Positions 19,090 through 29,689 of a DNA stretch of 38,861 bases are shown piece by piece. This DNA is from Chara braunii. Its lineage: Eukaryota; Streptophyta; Charophyceae; Charales; Characeae. Positions within the stretch are counted from its first letter, which is position 1, and each line of letters starts with the position of its first letter. The position numbers and the translations under genes are program-made. The DNA lies in contig BFEA01000342.1 in NCBI GenBank assembly GCA_003427395.1, positions 546,631-585,491 on the forward strand, in the 5' to 3' direction. The notes beneath the pieces were generated by a model. The model saw only the letters and a program-made list of their open reading frames with translations, did no database searches and was not told where the DNA came from.

Positions 19090-20160
19090 CAGCGATTCAC
19101 ATAGGAGTAGAAAAATGGAAAATGCAAGCACTCTACACTACCAAAACACTAGAATACACCAAGATCGAAGTAGCGATTTACCCCCTCAGTGAAGAATCAA
19201 GTGAAACATGGAGAGAAGGGGAGAGAATAACACATTTCAGCACACACACACAAGGGGAAAAGTTGCGATTTACACGAGTGGAAAAACCGACAATGCAAGC
19301 ATTCTACACTACCAAAACATTAGAGTACACCAAGATTGAAGTAGCGATTTACTCCTGAGTGAAGAATCAAATGAAAAATGGAGAGGAGAGAAATCAACAC
19401 ATTTAAGCTCACACACACAAAGGGGAAAGTTGCGATTTGCATAGGAGTGGAAAAATGGACGATGCAAGCACTCTACACTACCAAAACATTAGAGTACACC
19501 AAGATTGAAGTAGCGATTTATTCCCAAGTGAAGAAGCAAGTGAAACATGGAGAGGAGGAGAGAGAACAACACATTTAAGCTCACACACACAAGGGGGAAA
19601 GTTGCGATTTACATAGGAGTGGAAAAATGGACAATGCAAGCACTCTACACTATTAAAACACTAGAATACACGAAGATTGAAGTAGCGATTTACTCCCAAG
19701 TGAAGAATCAAGTGAACCATGGAGAGAAGGAGAGAGAACAACACATTTGAGCTCACACACACAAGGGTGAAAGTTGCCATTTACATAGGAGTGGAAAAAT
19801 GGACAATGCAAGCACTCTACACTACCAAAACACTAGATTACACCAAGATTGAAGTAGCGATTTACTCCCAAGTGAAGAATTGAGTGAAACATGGAGAGAA
19901 GGAGAGAGAATAACACATTTGAGCTCACACACACAAGGGGGAAAGTTGCGATTTACATAGGAGTGGAAAAATGGAGAATGCAAGCATTCTGCACTTCCAA
20001 AACACTAGAATACACAAAGATTGAAGTAGCAATTTACTCCCAAGTAAAGAATCAAAGTGAAACATGGGGAGAAGGAGAGAGAACAACACATTTGAGCTCA
20101 CACACACAAGGGGGAAAGTTGCGATTTACATAGGGGTGGAAAAATGGACAACGGAGAACC
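19090..20160. repeat. 172-bp tandem satellite, six copies
   Basis: The marker ATGCAAGCA(C/T)TCT(A/G)CACT starts near 19121, 19292, 19461, 19633, 19805 and 19977, giving periods of 171, 169, 172, 172, 172 and 172. A last partial unit breaks at about 20150 (GGACAACGGAG). Units share GTGGAAAAATGGA, CTAGA(A/T)TACAC, AAGATTGAAGTAGCGATTTA, GAGAACAACACATTT and a CACACACAC block. Small open frames repeat across it in phase with the unit and are not genes. The length is close to a nucleosome repeat, as in many centromeric or dispersed satellites. Confidence 0.92.
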
Positions 20161-20216
20161 TATTAGTAGCCAAAGAGTCTCTTACTAGCTATCCTAATCC
20201 TTGGAAGACATCCATG

Positions 20217-20398
20217 GAGAACGGAGAGAGAGGAAGAAGGAGGGGGGGGGAGAGGAAGAAGAAGAGGAGGAGGAGAGGAAGAAGAAGAGGAAGGAAAAGA
20301 AGAAGAAGAAGAAAGAGGAGGAGAAGAAGAAGAAGGAGGAGAAAAAGAAGAGGAAGTAGACGAAGACGAAGAAGAAGAAGAAGAAGGAGAAGAAACAT
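20217..20398. repeat. 180-bp GAA/GGA purine tract
   Basis: Nearly pure A/G on the plus strand, mixing AAGAAG, GGAGGA and GAGGAAG. Frames through it give Arg/Lys/Glu-rich or Leu/Phe-rich peptides that are artefacts of composition. Such polypurine tracts can form triplexes and stall polymerases. Confidence 0.9.
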
Positions 20399-20780
20399 TT
20401 CTCCACTCACCCTTAGTCTTGGGATTGATGTCTCAACTCGTGATGAAGCTCCTCCCCTAGTTGGCTATGGCTTCCTTCCCCTCCAAACTTTTCTCCTTCC
20501 TTTCTCTCCTCCTCCCAAGTTGCCACAAGCTCCTATCACTATGGCTATGGAGTCCTCTCACTAGGAGGGCTAATGGGATTCCTCTTAGCCTTGCCTTCTT
20601 CCACACTAGCCTGGGAGATATGGCAGATGACTTTCCTCCACTACCACTAGCCTGTAGAGTCCCACACACTAGCTCACAGTCTCCTCTAAGCTCCTAAACT
20701 GACAGGGGTTCCCCTCACTTCACTCCAAGTGAGTGTAGTGCTCTCATGGGCACAATTGGGCAGCATGGGCACTCATGCAA
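20399..20780. other. Non-coding spacer
   Basis: Low-complexity CT-rich sequence with repeats of CTATGGCT and CCTCTCACTAGGAGGG-type words. No gene recognised. Confidence 0.45.
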
Positions 20781-21640
20781 ATGGGAGTGTGGCGGACTGA
20801 ATTCCCAACTTATGTAGGCTGGGAACGGCAGTCCGGCCAACCCATGGGCCTCTCCATGTACCCCATAGTGAACCGAGGTACCCCTATGGCCAATTTTCAC
20901 CACTAGGCCTCTTTTTGGCCAGGTTCATGAAGTCCGAGTGGTTGGTACCAACTCGGCCTGCCCCTTGAGCCTTTTTCCAGACTCACACTACTTGAAAAAT
21001 GCTGCCCCTTAGTCCAAGGTCCAAGGGGTAGCCTACTTGAGAGAAAAAGGTATACTGGGCCTTTTTCTCGATTTTTTTCAAGTTTTTGGCCTCCCTTGGG
21101 TAGGCCGGAGCATTTTTCTATGTGGCGGCACATTTTCAGCCTTGGATCAAGCTGAGATCCAAGGCCACCATTATTCCGAGCTACCCCATGGTGGTCCTTG
21201 CTTCAAATTTGAGCCCCTAAGTTCAATTTTTCAGTTTCTTGGTGCATCTGGCTCTCTTTTTAGGCCAAATGCGTTGTTCTGTCTTTTTCCCTCTTTTGTT
21301 TTCTTTCCATTTTGGGCTGCCACCTCATTCCGGAGCTAGCCGTTTTGAGCTGGCCCACAAAAAAACGGTTGTTTCTTCTCCACCATGAGATCTGATCTCA
21401 GATCCATGGTTGAAAAAAAATCCGGTCATTCTCTTTTTGCATTTTCTCTAATTTTTGCCTTTTTAATTCAGATCCGGATTGCCCTCCTTGGATCTAGGAG
21501 GGGTGAGGTCATCATTGGGACATGTTAGTCCCTACTGCAGCAGTCCCAATGGTCGACATATTTTCCTCCACCTATTTCTCCCGTTTTGTCTCATTCTCCC
21601 TTCATTTTCACTCCTTTTTCTTTTCTTTTTCTTTTTTTTT

Positions 21641-22031
21641 TGCTGTGACAAGTGTCAAATGGTTGTGCATTCTTTTTCTAGGCCTAGGATCCTCATTTGT
21701 GCCCAGGTTCATGGCCAGCTGTTGGCCGTTATACTTCGGATTACAATGATGCCACCCCGACGTTCCTAGGGGGCTCCATTTTGCCTCCTTTTGTCCGATT
21801 TTGAGCCCCCTTGGCTCCAATTTTTCACGGCCAGCCTTTTTCTTGCATGGTGCCCCTTGGGCTCTTATTTTCTCATGCCTAGCTAGTCCGAGACATCTCG
21901 GACTGCTGGGCAGCCCTCCCATCATTCATTTTTCTTTGTTTTTCAGTCCCGTTACACCCGTTTGAGCCCCACTAATGCTTGCACTAGTGGTGCTAATATT
22001 TTCCACCGTTGAGATCCTTCGATCTTGGCGG
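21641..22031. repeat. Direct repeat, copy 1 (partner 23107-23470)
   Basis: Two sub-blocks recur about 1.44-1.47 kb downstream in the same order: AAGTGTCAA(A/G)TGG(T/C)TGT with TTCTAGGCC, and CACTA(A/G)TGCTTG(C/T)(A/G)CTAGTGGTGC leading to the CCGT-type hairpin. Substitutions are mostly transitions, and the hairpin remains pairable in both copies. Confidence 0.75.
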
Positions 22032-22499
22032 TGCCATCTGCTTTGCACGTCCACTCCTACATTGGCTAGTGGTTTTTCTTGGGCCCCCGAGTCCCCGTCA
22101 TTCCCCCATGCTAGTTCCATTTTTTTCGTCCCGCCGGCGGCACCGTCGACAAAGCCCAATTTTTCGACAATTTTTATTTGGGCCCATTTGGTCCCTGGCG
22201 TCATCCCGGTCGATGCCCAATTTTTATTTGGAACTCCCCATGTCCCCGGCAGTCCCATTTCATCATTCCCATGTGCCTCAAACGTGCCGATTATTTTCCC
22301 GGCTGCGGGACCCCCGCCTTGCCGTCACCATTTGCCGTTGTACTCCCTTATGCCTACGGTGCCGTTTTCTAGTCTTTTGGGCGTGCCGCGACTCATTTAC
22401 CTTTGGCTTAGGCATCCTCATGCAGTCCGTTATTTCTCGGACTGCAGCCACAGCCAAATCTTTAGTCCCACAGCCCCTCAACATGCCCCATGCTAAAAG

Positions 22500-22760
22500 A
22501 AAATGAAGCGTTAAATTTCTAAGTGCTTTCGGGCTCAATTTTGGCTCCCGGAGCACTCAAAGTATGTGTCTGCCCCTCCCCATGCTGTCAGTTGCAACTC
22601 GGACTGCAGTAGGGGCTATTGTCTTTGTCCCAATTTCCCACAACCAGCCCCTAACTGAAAGAAAAAGGAGCGGCGAACTCCCAAGTGCATCCGGTCTCCA
22701 TTTTGGCTCCCGGTGCACCCAAAACATGTGTTTGGCCTCCCCTAGGCAATCCGTTATTTT
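22500..22760. repeat. Short diverged duplication around TTTTGGCTCCCGG
   Basis: AGTGC-TTCGGGCTC-AATTTTGGCTCCCGGAGCACTCAAA (about 22520-22560) resembles AGTGC-ATCCGGTCTC-CATTTTGGCTCCCGGTGCACCCAAA (about 22684-22724), about 165-170 bp away. AGTGC or GGTGC faces GCACT or GCACC, so each copy also forms a stem. Confidence 0.6.
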
Positions 22761-23559
22761 TCGGTTGCAAGGGGTTTTGATTTTCTTTGATTTTCTCTAC
22801 AAAAATAAGGGAAAATCCAGGTCCTTTGTAACCGCCATATTCCAGAATGAATCTGGTAATGGATGCACCTCCCCAAGTGACCGTTTTTTACCGTTAGTGC
22901 CCTTCTGACTTTTTTTTTTCTTTTCTCCTTTCTTTTTCTTTTCTTTTTCTTTTCTTTTTCTTTTCTTTTTCTCTCCCACTTGTGGATGGTAGGGACTTGC
23001 CGGTCCCTACTTGCTGCAGTCCCTACTGATGGCCAACGCACTCATCCTCTCTCTCACTCTTTTTGTTTTATTCCCCCACATTTTCTTTTTCTTTTCTTTC
23101 TTTTATTTGCATGCCAAGTGTCAAGTGGCTGTTAAGGCCCTTTTCTAGGCCCTTCCTCTTAGTTCTGGCCCTTCCTATGCCCAAGGGCCAGTCCATTATT
23201 TCTCGGACTGCACTTGTGGCCTTCTCATGCCCACAAGAGCCTCCGTTTGCCTCCTCTTCTTCCAAACGGTGGGCCCCCATACTCCGATTTTCTCCCGGAG
23301 GCCTATTTTTCTTGGGGGAGGCCAATCTGAAATTTTTCGGATTGCCCCCATGCCTCTAGCACTTGTTTTCTTTACTTTTTATTTTTCTTTTGACCTTCCC
23401 ACTTGCTCCCACTAGTGCTTGTGCTAGTGGTGCAAATATGTTTTGCCGTCAAGATCTTCGATCTTGACGGTGCAACTTGCTTTAATTATTCGCACCACGT
23501 GCCGCGCCACCATTTTTCCTTGGGACGTCATAAGTCCCCGCCACTTGTTCCACACTAAT

Positions 23560-23870
23560 CCCACTAGCGGTCCCGCCGGTACTTGTCCCGTCGGTGGTCC
23601 CGCCGACATTTGTCCCGCCGGTGGTTCCGCCGGTACTTGTCTTGATACCGCATCTTTTACTTAGTCCCATGTGGTCCCCGACACTTTGTTCCGCCCGTGG
23701 CCCCCGACACTTTGTCATTTTTCCGTCTTATGGCGGTCCCCTCCCATTTGTCTTTCTCACGTCCCACGCACCGCTCTTGGCCCGCTCATGGCCCTTTCGC
23801 CCTGTCGGTGGCTCCTCACCCGCTCATGGCCCTTTCGCCCTCTCGGTGTCGCATCCCGGCGGCCCTCTTG
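23560..23870. repeat. GC-rich short tandem repeats
   Basis: First part: variants of GTCCCGCCGGTACTT and GTCCCGCCGGTGGT repeat at 23567-23645. Second part: CCCCGACACTTTGT appears twice (about 23674 and 23703). Third part: CCGCTCATGGCCCTTTCGCC appears twice (about 23780 and 23819). The frames crossing this region, including a 264-residue one, show no domain. Confidence 0.75.
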
Positions 23871-24240
23871 GCCCGACTAATCTTCTCAATTTTCTTGATT
23901 TATTTTCTCCCTGTGGTACACATCCTACGATACTACTTTTTTCGGCGGCCCTTCTCCTCCTTGGGGGAGAAGTGCCACCTTTACTATTTTCTTGCGGCCC
24001 TCTGCCGCTTGCCCTTCCGCTAATCTTTTTCATGGTCATGTGGCCCCGACGATCCGCGCAACCTCCGTGCCCCCTGATACCAGTGCTTGAACACTTCCCG
24101 TTCTTCTTGCCTCTGGTTTTCTGTGCTGTGCACAAACCAGCCATATACAGTCTCTCGAGTGACGGGATGTTATTCGGGACCCACCAGTCCCGACACCGGT
24201 CAACTCGATATTGGTACCTCCAGCCACTAGGTGTGGCACA
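23871..24240. other. Region upstream of the U6-like gene
   Basis: No gene. A TATA-like GATATT at 24207-24212 lies 29-34 bp upstream of the U6 5' end, the spacing known for plant U6 promoters. I do not see a clear upstream sequence element (RTCCCACATCG) near -65; GGGACCCACC at about 24177-24186 is only a weak resemblance. Confidence 0.4.
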
Positions 24241-24341
24241 GTCCTTCGGGACATCTGTTAAAATTGGAACGATACAGAGAAAATTAGCATGGCCCCTACG
24301 CAAGGATGACATGCATAAATCAGAGGGACCCCGACATTTTC
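24241..24341 (+). ncRNA. U6 snRNA-like gene, probably a diverged copy or pseudogene
   Basis: Near full-length match to plant U6. It has the 5' stem-loop GTCC-TTCGG-GAC, then TAAAATTGGAACGATACAG with the ACAGAGA box that binds the 5' splice site. The AGC triad follows (in ATTAGC), then GGCCCC and GCAAGGATGACATGC. Differences from the usual plant sequence: one base lost from the 5' hairpin arms, GAAGATTAGC changed to GAAAATTAGC, CCTGCGC to CCTACGC, GACACGC to GACATGC, and the 3' end CGAGAAATGG replaced by CAGAGGGACC. The Pol III stop would be ATTTTCTTTT at 24337-24346. The catalytic boxes survive, but the changes near the internal stem-loop and the altered 3' end argue for a pseudogene. The plant-type 5' loop is the best taxonomic clue in the window. 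Confidence 0.85.
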
Positions 24342-24359
24342 TTTTGGTTGTTGCGTACT

Positions 24360-26980
24360 ATATCTGCCGGCGTGCCGCGTTTCTCTGACCGAACCGATTG
24401 CCAGCATAGTGCTACGAGAGTGGGGTGGGTTGAGGCCAACATGGAGAATGTTGGAGTGCTTACGTCGTTTGCCAAGCCACGCCGTGTAGAGAGACGGTGA
24501 GAGAAGGACACGGGATGAGGGAGTGTATCTTCTCATGTCCTAGTTAGAGATACATTCGCGGGCTGCAGTTTCGTAAGCAGAGCGGCAAGCGCGGGTTGAG
24601 CAGTGCGATGTGGAGACAACGAAGGGAAAGAGGAAAAAGCGCAAGGTGCCTTAGAAGGGAGTAGCGCAAGAAAAACGGGGTGTTTATATATCTGCGCTAG
24701 TCTTCGACATAAGATGTTATTCCTATGTTCCAACAGAGGACCAACTTCCCTTCCGGTTGGTGTCGAGGGGGCCGCGCTGCTGCTCAACGTGACTATCATT
24801 GCTTATTGTTATGCTTGTAACCTCCCTCGTGCTCGCTGCTAAGTGGCTACTACAAAAGTTGAGTCACGCTGCTAAGAGGATACTACGAAAGTTGAGTGAA
24901 CCTGGTCGAGACTTTGGGCCGGGTGCCTCGAAAGGGTTGGCAGGTGTGTGCGCTAAGGGCGCTTATCTGGTGCAGCATCTGGCCATGTTCGAGCGAAGAT
25001 CCATTCTCATGTTGCACACTTGGTGATTGGAGGATGGCTCGTATTCGACGTTGCGACCCCGATCCTGCATCAGCCTAGGGGAGTGCTTCATCGCGATGGT
25101 CGTCGTCCGCTCGTCGCAGCGATCGTTTCTGACGTGCTACTTCTGGGGATCATCTTAGTCATACTGTTCGTGGTCTCCCTCTCTAAGCCAAGGTCGTCTT
25201 CCTCTTTGTAGTCGCGGTAATTGCCTTCCTCGAACGAACACTGAGGAGAATGCATGAACCTGGCCAAGGCGTCGGGCATATGCGTTGAGCAGTAGGTAGT
25301 AGTTAACAAGAGAGAGTAGGAGTTGGCTCGGGGGTTGCAAGCCTGGGCAACATCAAGAGCGGGTTTAGTTTTCAGTGCTAAGATAGTGGATTTCACCTTG
25401 CATATTTGATGAGCAGTAGAGTGCTACCCTCAGTTCGAGTGCGAGGTGATTATGTCAACCCATTTCGTCGGGCAGTATCATGTTCAGTTGCAGTCGCCAT
25501 CCACGCATTTTAGAGTTTGACCTAGAGTTGCTTACTTGCACGAAGCTAGCAAAGTTATAGTGGCAGTAGCAGAAGGAGCCAGAGGAACCTGACTGCACCC
25601 GCCGAATGAGAGGTAGCGTGATTGTCGGAGGGCAAAATCGGAAGTGAAGAAAATGAGGAAAGGAGTAAGAGAAAGAGGGAGAGAAAAGTACTTACTTTTG
25701 AGGTTCTGCCGCTTCAAGTTATCAACCGCGGTCTGCTGATAGAGTTTCCAGAGGGAGTGTGATTGCAGGTTGCTGATGTGGGTTCGGTCTGTTGCTGGCG
25801 AGACTGTTGCTGCTGTTGCGAAAACGCCAGGAACAGTGCGCAGAGTCGCAGACCGTGTAACAAGTTGAAATGGTATACCCAACGGTTACAACTGCCCAAC
25901 GGATTTCCCAATTTTGTTCAACAAGGTGTTGCTATTGTTGTCTCTTTCTGGCAGCAGGTTACTGTTTTAAGGTGTCACCACCATCTGCAGCAGTACGCTG
26001 CAGTTCGAGGCACGGCCTGTGCTTTACGGATCGGCCTGTGTTCATATGATTCAACATGTGCATTTTAAATTGTAGCTTACACCTTTGGGCACGAAATAGT
26101 CTGCGTAGGTTGGTACCTACACATGCTTCGGTTGTCGCTGCCAACGCCCATGCTTACTTCGAAGTAGTCATAGGATCGGAATCTGAGTGTAAAGAAAAGG
26201 GGTTTACAACTGCGGTTTGGAGGTCGGTCAGAGGGTTGTTGCGCTACGTCCGGGGCATGGCTTGGCGGTCTCTATTGCGATATTGTGCAGTGGAGTGCTG
26301 CTACGGCAGCGCATTCGGACGCCGTTGTTGATCATTTCGGCAGGTTGCTGTTGCAACAGTGTGGAGACTATTGTTGCTATTACAGCACCGTGGACTGTGG
26401 TCTTTTTCGGGGGAAGCTACCATTGATCGGTCTTCACGGAATGTTGTGGTTGCTAGAATTCTAAGACCGTTGCGGCATCTGCGGCCTGTTGCCTTCAAAA
26501 CTTGGTGATTGGTCTTGCGAATGGTCACATGATTGCCTTAATAGGATAAGCCATGCACGACTGAGTATGGACACACAATACAGTGAACTACTGATGGCTG
26601 GCTGAGTGGCTCCCGCATATATCGTGTGTGTTGCAACGGACATTAAAGGGGTACCTTGTCATTTTAGTATAGTGTGAGCTCGCTGTGGGTTTTCATTTCC
26701 CAACCGCGACATTTGTACCGTGGTTACGGTTGTCGTTCATTACCATGGCTGGAACTTACTGACGGGGTTGTTGGTTAAATGCTACTGTTATGGTTGTTAT
26801 AGCCTATACTCGAATTGAGTACATGGGTGTGTTCTATTCAAACGAACTCCTTCCAGACGACGAAACTACAGTTTGGACAAAGAGGAGACGTTGTAGCTTG
26901 TGAAGGGGGCGATTAGGCTCATTAAGTGGGTTACTACTGCAAGCTAGAGGATCGACTGGATGCGGTTCTCCTTCCGACTG
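24360..26980. other. Inner right arm, non-coding
   Basis: Only short matches to the left arm are visible (25640-25700). GCAGTGGAGTGCTGCTACGG-type words near 26290 echo the CAGCAGCAGTCCTGTCGTAG sequence at 8537. A tandem pair GCTAAGTGGCTACTACAAAA and GCTAAGAGGATACTACGAAA lies near 24838 and 24870. No domain in any frame. Confidence 0.45.
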
Positions 26981-26989
26981 GCCATCTGC

Positions 26990-27233
26990 TGCTTGTTCTA
27001 GCCACCATTGCGGGGCCCTCAGGTGCATCCAAATTTCAAGCCCTCTCCCGCGAGTCGAGTCTGCCCCTCTTGTATCTCGAGCGTCTGAGACCCCTCCTTT
27101 TGGATTTCTTACTATTAAGTCTAGTCTGAGGTTACGAGAGGAAGGCGGCAAGCGGAATTGCAACCCGTAGGACCGCAACAAGACCTTGTGGGAGGTCCAC
27201 CCACTGATTGCGGGAGCTCTGCCGAAGCCCAGG
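26990..27233. repeat. Most conserved arm block, right copy
   Basis: Inverted partner of 8233-8480, with the exact 20-base word ATTGCAACCCGTAGGACCGC at 27157-27176. Indels occur mostly in the pyrimidine-rich middle. Confidence 0.85.
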
Positions 27234-27479
27234 CGAGGTTCTGGAGGCAGGGAACACTTTGGTATAATGCTCGTTTTACACGTGTGATTCCGTCCCCTAA
27301 ACTTTATTACCCTTTGTTATTGTGTGTCTGTAAGTATGACTGAGAAAGTTAATTGCTTTTATTTGTTTTGAATTCAGGACATGATCTGAAAGGTAAAATT
27401 GGAAAGTATGTATGATAAAGTCAGGTTATCTGTGTGAATTCGGATAGAATGAGATTGTGACATTATTTGTTGTTATGTT

Positions 27480-29330
27480 GTCGAGGCTGGGCGAACGCAT
27501 AAGTTGTGGGTTGTTCGGCCACACGCACCTGTTGCTTGTTTAGGCGGAGCTAGACTACTCATAAGTTGAGTGGCCTGGTTCTACGCTATATGTCATTGTA
27601 TGGGCTGACTAGCCACACCATAAGTTGGTGTGGTCGTTGTTGGCAAAGGTTGGACCCCTCATAAGTTGAGGTGGTTCAGTTCTCTGTGTATGCCGAATGT
27701 TCAGGCTGACCAGCCTCACCATAAGTTGGTGTTGCCCGATCATACGACTTATGTGGTTCAGTTCTCTGTGTATGCCGAATGTTCAGGCTAACCAGCCTCA
27801 CCATAAGTTGGTGCTGCTCGATTATACGCCTTATGTCGATTGTCTAGGCAGAAACCGACCCCACCATAAGTTGGTATGGATCAGTCCTATGCCTTATGTT
27901 TACTTGTTTTGGCAGACTAGTCACACCATAAGTTGGTNTGATCAAGTTATGAGCCGCGAATATAAGTGGAACCTGAGTATACAATTTGATATAACTATAT
28001 ATTACGTAATCATTGGCAGGCTGGACGCCATAAGTTGGGAGATCTAGCCTTATAAGCCGGTAGCAGATAAAGCAGAGGAGAAAATAAGATTCAGAGTATA
28101 AATTCGAATGGTAACTTTGGGCAGGCTGACTCATCCATAAGTTGGGTAGTTGGGCCTATGCCCCTGATAACACAAAGGGCAGAAAGGCTATTTTTCTTTC
28201 TAAATATAAGTTGATGTTTGGATGGGGAGCCTCATAAGTTTAGGTGACCTGACCACTCATCTGAAGATAGAAAGAATTTGTGACTNNNNNNNNNNNNNNN
28301 NNNNNNNNNNNNNNNNNNNNNNNNNNNNNNNNNNNNNNNNNNNNNNNNNNNNNNNNNNNNNNNNNNNNNNNNNNNNNNNNNNNNNNNNNNGTTGATGTTT
28401 GGATGGGGAGCCTCATAAGTTTAGGTGACCTGACCACTCATCTGAAGATAGAAAGAATTTGTGACTCTACTTATTGAATGTAGTTGTGTTGCGGAGGCTG
28501 AGCGAACGCATAAGTTGCGGGTTGTTCAGTCACACGCGCTTGTTGCTTGTTTAGGCGGGCTAGACTACTCTTAAGTTGAGTAGCCTAGTTCTACGCTATA
28601 TGTCATCGTGTGGGCTGGCTAGGTACATCATAAGTTGGTGTGTCCCGATCATATGCCTTCCATCGTTTGTTTAGGCAGAGGTTGGACCCCTCATAAGTTG
28701 AGGTGGCTCAGTTATTTGTGTATGCCGAAAGTTTAGGCAGACCTGCCTCACCATAAGTTGGTGCGGCCCGGTCATACGCCTTATGTCACTTGTTCAGGCA
28801 GAGGCTAATCACACCATAAGTTGGTGTGGTGAGTTCTATGCCTTATGTTCATTCGTTGAGCATGGTTGTATTGCGAAGGCTGGGCGAACGCATAAGCTGT
28901 GGGATGTTCGGTCATTCACGCATGTGTTTTTGTGTAGGCTGGGCTGGACTACTTGTAAGTTGGGTAGCCTGGTTCTACGCCATATGTCGCTGTTTGGGCT
29001 GGCTAGGCACATCATAAGTTGGTGTGTTCTAGTCATATGCCTTTTGTCGTTGTTCAGGCTAAGGCTGACCCCTCATAAGTTGAGGAGGTTCAGTTCTTTG
29101 TGTATGCCGAACGTTCAGGCTGACCAGCCTCACTATAAGTTGATGAGGCCCGGTCATACGCCTTATGTCAATTGTCTAGGCAGAAACTGGTCACACCATA
29201 AGTTGGTGTGATTTAGTCCTATGCCCTACGTATACTTGTGCTACCAGACTAGGCCACCTTAAGTTGGTGTGGCCCAATCATATAAACTGCCAGGTCAGTC
29301 ACATCCATAAGTTGGGTTGGCTGATCCTAT
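27480..29330. repeat. Right hairpin array with TAAGT loops
   Basis: About 26 units share a TAAGT(T) loop and have paired arms that vary. Loops lie near 27500, 27562, 27621, 27662, 27722, 27803, 27867, 27929, 28031, 28138 and 28234. After the gap they continue at about 28511, 28571, 28633, 28693, 28754, 28816, 28893, 28956, 29017, 29075, 29136, 29199, 29260 and 29309, with a 60-62 bp period. Arms are 5 to 13 bp, for example CCACACCA with TGGTGTGG and ACTGGTCACACCA with TGGTGTGATTTAGT. A higher-order repeat starts at GGCTG(A/G)GCGAACGCATAAG (about 27485, 28497, 28878). Confidence 0.88.
28210..28466. other. 105-N assembly gap with identical 76-bp flanks
   Basis: N run at 28286-28390. The 76 bases before it (28210-28285) are identical to the 76 after it (28391-28466), both starting GTTGATGTTTGGATGGGG and ending AATTTGTGACT. 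Exact identity in an otherwise divergent array suggests two contig ends that overlap and were not merged. Confidence 0.9.
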
Positions 29331-29689
29331 GTCTTATGTAAGGAAGGGTGAAAGGGAATAACAATGGTTTTTGAACGAACTATGCGACCTGGAAAGGAAC
29401 CTGAGGGTTGGCGAGAGATGTTGTCACGCTCACCTGTGTATGCTTTGGGGATATCTTTGGGGACTTCTCTTTTCATAGGTTAGTTGCTTTAGATGCTCGC
29501 TGAGTGTTGGAGCTATTGGTAGGAGAGATGGATGATGGGAGGGAAACTTGGGATAAGATAGGATTGACCTTACTAGGAGTTAGGATCGGTGTTAGCTCAC
29601 GATGCCATCCTCAAGAAGGGATCGTACAGACTATTTCCGATTCTAACTATCAGGTAAGTGTCGGAAGTTGGTCCCAAGTATAGTTGTGT

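Larger units (their letters stand above)
20780..23510. repeat. Hairpin-studded repeat region
   Basis: Stems found by eye: CGGACTG with CAGTCCG enclosing TTCCCA/TGGGAA (20793-20835); CCGAGT with ACTCGG (20934-20956); GCCTTGGATC with GATCCAAGGC (21139-21165); AGTCCGAG with CTCGGACT (21885-21904); CCGTTGAGATC with GATCTTGGCGG (22006-22031); TGCAGTCCG with CGGACTGCA (22421-22446); GCAATCCG-type (22746-22768); CAGTCC with GGACTG (23189-23210); CTCCG with CGGAG (23282-23300); CAATCTGA with TCGGATTG (23323-23344); CCGTCAAGATC with GATCTTGACGG (23446-23470). Between them are phrases such as CCATTTTGGCTCCCGG and runs of CTTTTT. Open frames up to 173 residues have no recognised domain. Confidence 0.8.

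Noticed and set aside
20064-20564. 166-residue Arg/Lys-rich protein and 70-73 residue Leu/Phe-rich peptides
   Set aside because: They are the translations of a GAA/GGA purine tract on either strand.
21975-22506. Two overlapping 165-173 residue plus-strand frames
   Set aside because: They overlap in different frames, cross a duplicated hairpin repeat and have no recognisable domain.
23594-24388. 264-residue plus-strand protein
   Set aside because: Proline/leucine-rich composition from GC-rich tandem repeats, no domain, and its end runs into the U6-like RNA gene.
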